Of a stretch of 15,318 nt of DNA, positions 1 through 7,333 are shown piece by piece. This stretch comes from DATMNI01 sp035570275 (lineage in GTDB: Bacteria > Acidobacteriota > Terriglobia > Bryobacterales > Bryobacteraceae), in NCBI GenBank assembly GCA_035570275.1, contig DATMNI010000193.1, forward strand, positions 1 through 15,318, written 5' to 3'. Position 1 is the stretch's first letter. The number at the start of each line of letters is the position of its first letter. Below the pieces are notes generated by a model that searched no databases, was not told the DNA's origin, and was given only the letters and a program-made list of their open reading frames with translations. Made by a program: the position numbers and the translations under genes.

Positions 1-58
1 CCGGCGCGAGTGCAACCGGCTTCCAGTCTCGCTTAACCAAGTGCGCCAGGCTGAGTTC

Positions 59-103
59 ATGCAGATTACGGTCACCCTTCCCGACGATCTGGCCGCTTCT
101 TTG
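59..103 (+). pseudogene. possible N-terminal scrap of a small antitoxin-like gene
   Basis: An ATG at 59 opens a frame whose first 15 codons read MQITVTLPDDLAASL. This resembles the beta-strand start of small antitoxins of the UPF0175 or ribbon-helix-helix kind. After that the frame becomes Arg/Pro-rich, stops at 212-214 after 51 codons, and runs antisense to the rhodanese gene, so it does not look functional. Nothing upstream in positions 1-58 resembles a gene. I see a resemblance over a few residues only; chance similarity is quite possible. Confidence 0.25.
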
Positions 104-128
104 TGGCTTCGCCGCTCGGCGATGAACC

Positions 129-608
129 TTATTGCCCGGGACCGCCGGCGCTTCCGGCCTCCGACGGATAGCCCTGCTCATACCAGTCGGCGGCCATGTT
201 GGTCGGAATGCTGAGGACGCGAACGCGGGTGAAGCCCATCTCCTTCAACGCCTGATACGCGGGGCGGATGTTGGGGCACCTGGTCATCGGGCAGCAACCG
301 CAGTAGAGGACGAGGTCGCTGTCTTTCGCCATGCCCACCACCGCCTTCTTCAACGCTTCGATGCCTTCGGGCTTGTTGCCCGGGCCGGCGAAAACTGCGC
401 CGGTGATGTGCTTGCTGCGATAGAGCACGGGAAATGCCACGCAGATGACGGCCGGTTTTTTGGCGTCCGAACGCAACGCTTTGGCGAGATCGCCCGGATT
501 GAGGAGGGCCGATTCCGGCCAGGGATTAGCCGGTTCTTGACTGAAGCCGAGCACGGCCGCCAACAGAACGGCAGCCCGAACGGTGGTCCAGCGAGCACGC
601 GATTTCAT
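129..608 (-). CDS. secreted rhodanese-like domain protein with a Cys-rich active loop
   Basis: This is a 159-residue protein if it starts at the ATG at 606-608. That start is preferred over the upstream ATG at 675-677 because it puts a signal peptide at the very N-terminus: basic MKSRARW, then the hydrophobic core AAVLLAAVLGF (about residues 12-22). The mature part is a single rhodanese-like domain. The strand ending DLVLY (98-102) leads into a loop C103-G-C-C-P-M-T-R-C111. The downstream region (helix AYQALKEMGF, then IPTNMAADWYEQGYP) is what I recall from acidobacterial rhodanese-like proteins. The product is probably exported and could handle sulfur or act as a redox protein; the substrate is unknown. 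The loop is longer and richer in Cys than the usual C-x4-R loop. It is transcribed away from the hydrogenase operon and is probably unrelated to it. No clear Shine-Dalgarno or promoter is visible upstream. Confidence 0.8.
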   Translation of the reverse strand: MKSRARWTTVRAAVLLAAVLGFSQEPANPWPESALLNPGDLAKALRSDAKKPAVICVAFPVLYRSKHITGAVFAGPGNKPEGIEALKKAVVGMAKDSDLVLYCGCCPMTRCPNIRPAYQALKEMGFTRVRVLSIPTNMAADWYEQGYPSEAGSAGGPGQ

Positions 609-751
609 AGAATACAGCATATGCGGCCAATCTCTGCCCGATCCAATGCGGTGGCGCCACGGGTCACTCAAGACCACGCACCATCATTCTGCACAATGAA
701 AGCGCGCATTGCAAGAGGTTTGTTGGCAACTGACATCAACCTCGGGGACAC

Positions 752-1070
752 CCGCGAACGCCTCGTTGACCACCAATACCAGCAGAGCTCCGGCGGCATC
801 TCGTTCGGTGAAGTCCCGTCCCTTCAGCAGCCGTAATCGCCACAGCCGCGAAGTAACCCGGAGTCACAATCGCAATATCGGAACGCGGCCGGCCGGGGAC
901 AGCGGCCCGCCACTCCTCGATATCGAATGCCGCCCTCATTTCGTGGCCCTGCAGCGGGTCGCGGCCTGCCGGTCCCCACCGCCCGCACTCCCGGAATGCG
1001 ATCTGACCGGCGGCCCCGTATTGGCCTTCGGGCAGGCCGACGTCGAAGGCACACCCGCCGGTCGCCAGAT
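752..1070 (-). pseudogene. degenerate fragment of an ADOP-type FtsX/MacB permease
   Basis: Reading the minus strand from about 1070, one frame gives CAFDVGLPEGQYGAAGQIAF, then FDIEEWRAAVPGRPRSD and IVTPGYFAAVAI. These match the periplasmic MacB_PCD region of acidobacterial duplicated orphan permeases: strand before a 'LP..RY' turn, then 'FDIEGRP...', then 'VSPGYFxxLGIPLLRGRDF'. At 831-834 the frame must shift by one base. The neighbouring frame then continues LLKGRDFTERDAAGALLVLV and VNEAFA, exactly the expected next block, after which similarity ends near 752. The stretch between QIAF and FDIE is shorter than I would expect. There are no transmembrane segments and no complete start or end, so this is a decayed internal piece. 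The rest of the 609-1130 gap holds nothing else I can identify. Confidence 0.75.
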
Positions 1071-1130
1071 CAGGGAATCCCCGATCTCCAGAATGGGAAT
1101 TTCCTGCGCCAAGATACCGCCCGCGCCCGA

Positions 1131-1160
1131 TTGAGCGGCCTCGGCGAGTCACTCTATACT
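1131..1160 (+). promoter_or_regulatory. putative sigma70-like promoter of the hydrogenase operon
   Basis: TTGAGC at 1131-1136 (4 of 6 matches to TTGACA) and TATACT at 1155-1160 (5 of 6 to TATAAT) are separated by 18 bp. They lie upstream of the first structural gene, in DNA that is otherwise GC-rich. A start near 1167 would leave an untranslated leader of about 120 nt containing the 14-bp repeats. Assigned by motif only. Confidence 0.5.
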
Positions 1161-1213
1161 CATTTTGCAGCTCTGGCGGAGGGTATGGCGCGGGCGAGAG
1201 TTGGCACCGCGTC

Positions 1214-1255
1214 TGTTTTTCTAACGTTGTTTTTCTAACGTTGTTTTTCTAACGT
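1214..1255 (+). repeat. three perfect 14-bp tandem repeats with AACGTT cores upstream of hhyS
   Basis: The unit TGTTTTTCTAACGT occurs without mismatch at 1214-1227, 1228-1241 and 1242-1255. Each unit boundary forms the palindrome AACGTT (1223-1228, 1237-1242, 1251-1256). The array is T-rich in a GC-rich context and ends 34 bp before the hhyS start, downstream of the predicted promoter, so it would be in the mRNA leader. It could be an operator array, an RNA-protein binding site, or a simple replication-slippage product. The palindromic core favours DNA binding, but a 14-bp spacing does not put sites on the same face of the helix. Confidence 0.9.
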
Positions 1256-1274
1256 TGGCTGGTAGCGACTTCGC

Positions 1275-1283
1275 GAGGAGGGA
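1275..1283 (+). promoter_or_regulatory. ribosome binding site of hhyS
   Basis: GAGGAGGGA at 1275-1283 is a strong Shine-Dalgarno sequence ending 6 nt before the ATG at 1290. It fixes the start of the small subunit. Confidence 0.85.
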
Positions 1284-1289
1284 AATATT

Positions 1290-2351
<1,062 letters not shown>

Positions 2352-2372
2352 AAAGGAGAGGAGCGAAACATC

Positions 2373-4175
2373 ATGAGCACAATCACCGCGCCGACAACCG
2401 AAGTTCCAACCGGGTCGAGGAAGCTGGTGGAGATGAACTGGGACCCGATCACGCGCATTGTGGGCAGCCTCGGGATCTTCACCAAGATCGACTTTGAGAA
2501 CCGGCAGGTCGCTGAATGCCACAGCACCTCTTCCATCTTTCGCGGCTACAGCATTTTCATGAAGGGCAAAGACCCCCGCGACGCGCATTTCATCACCAGC
2601 CGCATCTGCGGAATCTGCGGGGACAATCATGCCACCTGCGCCACGTACGCGCAGAACATGGCCTTCGGAGTGAAGCCTCCGCCCATGGCCGAATGGATCG
2701 TCAACCTGGGCGAAGCCGCGGAGTACATGTTCGACCACAACATCTTCCAGGACAACCTGGTGGGGGTGGATTTCTGCGAGCAGATGGTGAAGGAGACCAA
2801 CCCCAGCGTGCTCGCCAAGGCCGAGAAGACCGCTTCGCCCAACTCCAACCTCCACGGCTTCCGCACCATCGCGGACATCATGCGGGCGCTCAATCCCTTC
2901 ACCGGGTCTTTCTATCGGGAAGCCCTGCAGATGAGCCGCCTGACGCGCGAGATGTTCTGCCTCATGGAGGGCCGCCACGTCCATCCCTCCACGCTGTATC
3001 CGGGCGGCGTGGGAACCGTTCCCACGGTGCAGCTATTCACCGATTACCTGGTGCGCCTGATGAAGTACGTCGAGTTCATGAAGAAAGTGGTACCGCTGCA
3101 CGACGACCTGTTCGACTTCTTCTACGACGCGCTGCCGGGTTACGAAAAGGTGGGCGAGCGCCGCATCCTGCTGGGATGCTGGGGCTCGTTTAATAATCCC
3201 GATGTCTGCGACTACACCTACAAAAAGATGACCGACTGGGGCCGTGGGATGTACGTCACTCCCGGCGTGGTGGTGGATGGAAAGCTGGTGACCACGGACC
3301 TGGTGGACATCAATTTGAACATCCGCATCCTGCTGGGCAGTTCCTACTACGATGGCTGGGAGAACGCGGAGACATTCGTCAAGGAAGACCCTCTCGGCAA
3401 TCCGGTGGACAAGAATCATCCATGGAACCAGACCACGATTCCGCGGCCACAAAAGCGCGATTTCGATGGCAAGTACACGTGGGTCATGTCGCCGCGTTGG
3501 TTCGACAAGCGTACCGGCGATCATCTGGCGCTCGACACCGGCGGCGGCCCGATTGCGCGCTTCTGGGCGACGGCGCTGGCCGGGCTGGTCGACATCGGGT
3601 ACATCAAGGCGACCGGCCATAGTGTGAAGATCTATCTCCCCAAGACGATGTCGCTGCCGGAAGTGGAGTTCGAGTGGAAGATTCCCAAGTGGAGCAACAC
3701 CATTGAGCGCGACCGGGCCCGTACTTACTTCCAGGCCTACGCGGCGGCTGCTGCCCTGTACTTTGCCGAAAAGGCGATGGCCGAGTTGCACAGCGGAAAC
3801 ACCAAAACGTGGAACGACTTCAAGGTTCCCGAAGAGGCCATTGGCTGCGGCTTCCATGAGGCGGTGCGCGGCGTGTTGTCGCACCACGTGGTGATTCGCG
3901 GCGGCAAAATCGCCAACTATCATCCTTATCCGCCCACCCCCTGGAACGCCAACCCGCGCGATGTCTACGGAACCCCGGGTCCGTACGAAGATGCGGTGCA
4001 GAACACTCCCCTTTTCGAGGAGAATGGACCGGACAACTTCAAAGGCATCGACATCATGCGCACGGTCCGCAGCTTCGACCCGTGCCTGCCCTGTGGCGTT
4101 CACATGTATCTGGGCGACGGAAAGGTGCTGGAGACCCGTCACTCGCCGATGTTTGGCATACAATCGGACAAATAA
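2373..4175 (+). CDS. hhyL: group 1h [NiFe] hydrogenase large (catalytic) subunit
   Basis: The 600-residue catalytic subunit splits H2 at a NiFe(CN)2CO centre. The N-terminal nickel motif is RICGICGDNHATCA with C79, C82 and H86. The C-terminal motif is DPCLPCGVH with C571, C574 and H577. Both match the group 1h signatures. Twenty-three residues follow H577, the expected propeptide removed after nickel insertion, presumably by the endopeptidase encoded at 7678-8214. The long insertions typical of group 1h large subunits fit the 600-aa length. The start at 2373 has a good Shine-Dalgarno. The TAA stop (4173-4175) overlaps the next ATG by one base (TAATG), suggesting translational coupling. Confidence 0.97.
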   Translation: MSTITAPTTEVPTGSRKLVEMNWDPITRIVGSLGIFTKIDFENRQVAECHSTSSIFRGYSIFMKGKDPRDAHFITSRICGICGDNHATCATYAQNMAFGVKPPPMAEWIVNLGEAAEYMFDHNIFQDNLVGVDFCEQMVKETNPSVLAKAEKTASPNSNLHGFRTIADIMRALNPFTGSFYREALQMSRLTREMFCLMEGRHVHPSTLYPGGVGTVPTVQLFTDYLVRLMKYVEFMKKVVPLHDDLFDFFYDALPGYEKVGERRILLGCWGSFNNPDVCDYTYKKMTDWGRGMYVTPGVVVDGKLVTTDLVDINLNIRILLGSSYYDGWENAETFVKEDPLGNPVDKNHPWNQTTIPRPQKRDFDGKYTWVMSPRWFDKRTGDHLALDTGGGPIARFWATALAGLVDIGYIKATGHSVKIYLPKTMSLPEVEFEWKIPKWSNTIERDRARTYFQAYAAAAALYFAEKAMAELHSGNTKTWNDFKVPEEAIGCGFHEAVRGVLSHHVVIRGGKIANYHPYPPTPWNANPRDVYGTPGPYEDAVQNTPLFEENGPDNFKGIDIMRTVRSFDPCLPCGVHMYLGDGKVLETRHSPMFGIQSDK

Positions 4176-4768
4176 TGATCGATGAAAAGAAGCTGCAGCA
4201 ACGGATGCAAAGAATTGCCGAACTGGTGCGTCATCTGGATTCGGAGGCTGGCGCGGATGTCAAAGCGCAGTCCAGGGAATTGCTCCAGTCGGTGATGGAC
4301 CTTCACGGCGAGGCGTTGGAGCGAGTACTCCAACGCCTCCGGGGGGCCGGAGATGCCGGCGAACAGGTTCTGGATTCGTTGACCGCCGATCCCGTGGTGG
4401 CGAGCGTGCTTCTGTTATACGGTCTGCATCCGCTGGACTTTGAGACCAGGGTGCGGCGCGCCCTGGAGAAGGTGCGGCCCACGTTGCGCTCCTATGCAAC
4501 CGATGCGGAACTGATCGGCACTGACAGCGGCGCCGTACGGATAAGGCTCCGCGGCGTGGATAACGCGTTCACCGCCCGCACTGTTAAATCCGCGATGGAG
4601 GAAGAACTTTACGCGGCGGCGCCGGATGCCGCGTCTCTGGTGCTGCTGGGGTTGGAGAATTTCGCCCCGCCCGATTTCGTGCCGCTGGAGAAGGTGGGTG
4701 TGATGGCGGCAAAGGCCGGCGAACCGCTTGCTTACGCGCGCGGCTCTGATCAGAGCCGTGACCGTTAG
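4175..4768 (+). CDS. cysteine-free NifU C-terminal-domain-like protein
   Basis: The protein has 197 residues and starts at the ATG overlapping the hhyL stop. Residues 1-90 are mostly helical and charged. Residues about 94-160 (ALEKVRPTLRSYATDAEL, VRIRLRG, TVKSAMEEELYAAAPDAASLVLL) have the order and spacing of the NifU C-terminal domain. The segment that should be GxCxxC reads GVDNAFTA (127-134), and there is no cysteine anywhere in the protein. It therefore cannot hold an Fe-S cluster through thiols as Nfu proteins do. Its place directly after hhyL suggests an assembly or structural partner of the hydrogenase; NifU-like genes are known in group 1h loci. The last residues (LAYARGSDQSRDR) are encoded by a REP-like palindrome (4741-4758) and are probably not part of the ancestral protein. 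An in-frame extension upstream to 4082 overlaps hhyL and is rejected. Confidence 0.75.
   Translation: MIDEKKLQQRMQRIAELVRHLDSEAGADVKAQSRELLQSVMDLHGEALERVLQRLRGAGDAGEQVLDSLTADPVVASVLLLYGLHPLDFETRVRRALEKVRPTLRSYATDAELIGTDSGAVRIRLRGVDNAFTARTVKSAMEEELYAAAPDAASLVLLGLENFAPPDFVPLEKVGVMAAKAGEPLAYARGSDQSRDR
4741..4758. repeat. REP-like 18-bp perfect palindrome at the 3' end of the NifU-like gene
   Basis: CGGCTCTGATCAGAGCCG reads the same on both strands and spans the codons for the last residues before the TAG at 4766-4768. It lies in a stretch (about 4728-4775) resembling a dispersed repeat I recall from Solibacter-like genomes. There is no T-run after it, so it is not a standard intrinsic terminator, though it could form an mRNA hairpin. 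Confidence 0.75.
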
Positions 4769-4801
4769 GGAGCGGCCGCTCAATATACGAGACTCTATAC
4801 C

Positions 4802-5491
4802 ATGGCAGCCGAACCTATACAGACATCCTTGAACGCTTTTGGATCGCTGCAGCGATTCGTGCGCCGCACCGGCTCGGGAGAGCGCTGCGAGTTGTGCGGG
4901 GCCGGCGTAGCAGCCGAACATGAGCACCTGATCGAGCCGGACAAGCGGCGGTTGGTTTGCGTGTGCCAGGCCTGCGCCATCCTTTTTGGCGGACAGAGCG
5001 GCCACTTGGGATCGGTCACCGGACGCTATAAGCGCGTACCCTCGCGCATTCGCTTTCTGCGCGGCTTCCGGTTGACGGACGCGCACTGGGACAGCCTGCT
5101 GGTCCCCATCAACATGGCGTTCTTCTTCGCCAGCAGCGCGTCCGGCAGCGCCTCCAGCAAGATGATCGCGGTGTATCCGAGCCCGGCAGGCGCCACCGAA
5201 TCGCTGTTGCCGCTGGAGACCTGGGACCAGATTGCCGCGGAGAATCCGGAACTGCAGACGATGGAAGCGGATGTGGAAGCGTTGCTGGTGAATCGCCTGG
5301 GGGCCGGGCGCGGCTTTCCGGTCAACCAGTATTTCCTGCTGCCGATCGACCAATGCTTCAAGCTGGTCGGACTGGTCCGCACCAACTGGCGGGGACTCTC
5401 CGGCGGGACCGAACTGTGGTGGGAATTGGAGCGTTTTTTCGCCGCGTTGAACGCGCGGGCCGGCTCTGCCGCGGGGCAGCATCATGCCTGA
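4802..5491 (+). CDS. DUF5947-like Cys-rich hydrogenase-locus protein
   Basis: The protein has 229 residues. The N-terminal part holds a probable metal-binding site: C29-E-L-C32, H40 and H42, then C53-V-C55-Q-A-C58. This pattern (RCELCG...EHEHL...LVCVCQACAILF) is what I recall from DUF5947 proteins encoded beside group 1h hydrogenases. The remainder is a mixed alpha/beta domain with no motif I can tie to catalysis. A zinc ribbon or an Fe-S site are both compatible with the Cys set. The start at 4802 has no strong Shine-Dalgarno; AT-rich TATACG and TATACC precede it, so an internal promoter is possible but weakly supported. Its end overlaps the next gene by 8 bp. Function unknown; a role in assembling or contacting HhySL is inferred from context. 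Confidence 0.75.
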   Translation: MAAEPIQTSLNAFGSLQRFVRRTGSGERCELCGAGVAAEHEHLIEPDKRRLVCVCQACAILFGGQSGHLGSVTGRYKRVPSRIRFLRGFRLTDAHWDSLLVPINMAFFFASSASGSASSKMIAVYPSPAGATESLLPLETWDQIAAENPELQTMEADVEALLVNRLGAGRGFPVNQYFLLPIDQCFKLVGLVRTNWRGLSGGTELWWELERFFAALNARAGSAAGQHHA

Positions 5492-6134
5492 TCTGGACTT
5501 TCGCGTGGATAGCGCGGCGGCCGTCCCCTTCGCGGCGACTCCGCTGTTGGGATTCCGCCTCGGAGTAACCAACGCCAAAGCCGGCGAGGCAATCTTCAGC
5601 GTCGCCCTGCGCTGCCAGATTCGAATCGAAGTGACGCGCCGCCGCTACACCGAACAGGACCAGAAACGCCTGCTGGATCTGTTCGGTGAACCGGAGCGCT
5701 GGGGGCAGACGCTCCACGACATGCTCTGGACCAACGCCGGCGCCACGGTTTCCTCCTTTACCGGCAGCACCGCGGTGGAAGTGCAAGTGCCTTGCACATT
5801 CGATTTCAACGTCGCCGCCACCAAGTATTTTCACGGCATCGAAAAAGGAGAGATTCCGCTGAATTTCCTGTTCAGCGGCACCGTGTTTTACGACGGAGGC
5901 GGCGGCGTTGCCCAGGTGGCGCCCATCTCCTGGAGCAAAGAGGCGCGCTTTCGGCTGCCGGTCGAAACCTGGCGCGGCATGATGGAGGCCTACTATCCAA
6001 ACAGCGCCTGGCTGTGCCTTCGCAGGGATATCTTCGAGCGCTTATATCAATACAAGGTCCGAAACGGTATTCCGACCTGGGAGGCTGCGCTCGACAGAAT
6101 TGTCCCGGCGTGCGAGGAGACGGTAAAATCGTGA
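5484..6134 (+). CDS. DUF6084-like protein of hydrogenase loci
   Basis: The protein has 216 residues, no signal peptide and no membrane segment. It reads as a beta-rich fold (LGFRLGVTNAKAGEAIFSVAL, TVSSFTGSTAVEVQVPCTFDF) followed by a helical end (EAYYPNSAWLCLRRDIFERL). The opening PDLDFRVDSA and the Y-P-N-S-AWL segment match my recollection of DUF6084, a family found almost only beside actinobacterial-type hydrogenases. The start ATG at 5484 overlaps the previous stop by 8 bp, and the TGA at 6132-6134 overlaps the next GTG start, so these genes are probably translationally coupled. No catalytic residues are apparent. Confidence 0.8.
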   Translation: MPDLDFRVDSAAAVPFAATPLLGFRLGVTNAKAGEAIFSVALRCQIRIEVTRRRYTEQDQKRLLDLFGEPERWGQTLHDMLWTNAGATVSSFTGSTAVEVQVPCTFDFNVAATKYFHGIEKGEIPLNFLFSGTVFYDGGGGVAQVAPISWSKEARFRLPVETWRGMMEAYYPNSAWLCLRRDIFERLYQYKVRNGIPTWEAALDRIVPACEETVKS

Positions 6135-7333
6135 GCGCGCCAGGCGTGAGCACGGCAATCGTGAGCAACCCAGCGGTAACCAGCCCGCTGGTGGAGAAAA
6201 TCGCCAATGCCGTCCTCTATGAGGGCTATCTGCTCTATCCATACCGTTCATCGGCGGTGAAGAATCGGCAGCGGTGGAACTTCGGCGTCGTCTATCCGCG
6301 CGCGTATAGCGAGATGCAGGGCGGCGTGGAGCCCTGCAAGATGGAGACGCAGTGCCTGGCGCTGGGCGGCCCGCTGACGGCGCTGACTGTGAAAATCCGC
6401 TGTTTGCGGCTGGTCGATCGTGTCGCCGGCTACCTGGCTGAGCCCGTGCCGGAACTGCCGATTGACGCGGAGCCATCATTCGTTCCGGCGGCTTCGATGG
6501 AGATCGACGGCCGCAGCTACGAATCGTGGCAGGAGGCGGCCGAGTGCGACATCAACCTGCCTGGTCTTCATTTCGCTATGCTGGCAGCTCAGCCTTGGCG
6601 CCGCCGATTCACGTTTCCAGCCACCAGAACCGTCGAACCCGTACGCGACGCATCGGGAATGGTGGCCGGCCTGATTGTCCGGACACAAGCGCCGCTGGAA
6701 GGCTGGATTGAGATAGGCATCGACGAGCCGCAGGACGGCGGTTCCACGGGAGCCGGGCTTTTTCGCCTCAGTGTCCGCATCTCAAACCACACGCCGTTCG
6801 CGGATGCGCCAGGGGCCGCACGGGACTGCGCGCTGGCCGGGTCGCTGCTGTCGGCACACACCATCCTTCGCCTGCGGGACGGCGAGTTCGTCTCGCTGCT
6901 CGAACCGCCGCCCCAGTTTCAGGAAGCCGCCGCCGCCTGCCGGAACGTGGGGACCTGGCCGGTGCTGGCCGGCGAAGCGGGACAGCGCGACACGCTGCTC
7001 TCTTCGCCAATTATTCTTTACGACTATCCGCAAATCGCGCCGGAGAGCCCGGGCGACCTGTTCGACGGCGCCGAGATCGACGAGATCCTCTCGCTCCGTA
7101 TTCTGACGCTGACGGACGAAGAAAAGAGCGCTATGCGCCGCAGCGACGAGCGCGCCCGGGAGATCCTCGCCCGGACCGAAGCGCTACCGCCCGAGCATTT
7201 CATGAAGCTGCATGGCGCGCTCCGTGGCTTGCCGTCGGCGGACAAGCATGGGGCGGACACGCACTCACCGGACGCGCATACGCCGGACGCGCATACGCCG
7301 GAAAAGCATACGCCGGAGAAGGAGGCGTCATGA
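6131..7333 (+). CDS. conserved 400-aa hydrogenase-locus protein of unknown function
   Basis: The start is taken as GTG at 6131, which overlaps the previous stop (GTGA) and has GAGGAGA (6114-6120) ten bases upstream. A longer frame from 5792 runs through the DUF6084-like gene and is rejected. The 400-residue product opens with a block I associate with group 1h loci, YEGYLLYPYRSSAVKNRQRW (30-49). Then comes a long beta-rich middle including TFPATRTVEP and FRLSVRISNHTPF, and a segment LSSPIILYDYPQIAPESPGD followed by a helical LTDEEKSAMRRSDERAREI. I know of no biochemical function. The C-terminus ends in five pentapeptide repeats of the D-x-H-x-P type (DNA 7241-7315) that look recently expanded. 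No signal peptide or membrane segment is seen, so it is probably cytoplasmic. Confidence 0.8.
   Translation: MSAPGVSTAIVSNPAVTSPLVEKIANAVLYEGYLLYPYRSSAVKNRQRWNFGVVYPRAYSEMQGGVEPCKMETQCLALGGPLTALTVKIRCLRLVDRVAGYLAEPVPELPIDAEPSFVPAASMEIDGRSYESWQEAAECDINLPGLHFAMLAAQPWRRRFTFPATRTVEPVRDASGMVAGLIVRTQAPLEGWIEIGIDEPQDGGSTGAGLFRLSVRISNHTPFADAPGAARDCALAGSLLSAHTILRLRDGEFVSLLEPPPQFQEAAAACRNVGTWPVLAGEAGQRDTLLSSPIILYDYPQIAPESPGDLFDGAEIDEILSLRILTLTDEEKSAMRRSDERAREILARTEALPPEHFMKLHGALRGLPSADKHGADTHSPDAHTPDAHTPEKHTPEKEAS
7241..7315 (+). repeat. 15-bp coding tandem repeat (DKHGA / DTHSP / DAHTP / DAHTP / EKHTP)
   Basis: Five 15-bp units lie in frame at the 3' end of the 400-aa gene. The units at 7271-7285 and 7286-7300 (GACGCGCATACGCCG) are identical; the outer ones have diverged. 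The array encodes a His- and Pro-rich tail just before the stop and the next gene's Shine-Dalgarno. Confidence 0.9.

Noticed and set aside
109..122. Inverted repeat TCGCCG-CT-CGGCGA as terminator for the rhodanese gene
   Set aside because: The loop has only two bases and no U-tract follows in the minus direction, so termination is not supported.
132..836. 234-codon + strand frame across the rhodanese gene and the downstream gap
   Set aside because: It runs antisense to a gene with a clear signal peptide and rhodanese features, and its product is low-complexity.
709..1134. Overlapping frames on both strands in the 700-1150 gap considered as hypothetical genes
   Set aside because: The only meaningful similarity is to an ADOP permease split between two minus-strand frames, so this is a remnant and not an intact gene.
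3033..4163. 376-codon minus-strand frame opposite hhyL, and similar long antisense frames at 4415-5578, 8534-9343 and 14254-15102
   Set aside because: All lie opposite well-supported genes and read as His/Arg/Ala-rich sequence without recognisable folds.
4082..4174. N-terminal extension of the NifU-like protein to 4082
   Set aside because: It overlaps the hhyL C-terminal nickel motif in another frame. The TAATG junction at 4173-4177 is a more typical start.
5792..6130. N-terminal extension of the 400-aa protein to 5792
   Set aside because: It would lie wholly within the DUF6084-like gene and is Arg-rich. The GTG at 6131 has a Shine-Dalgarno and the usual stop/start overlap.
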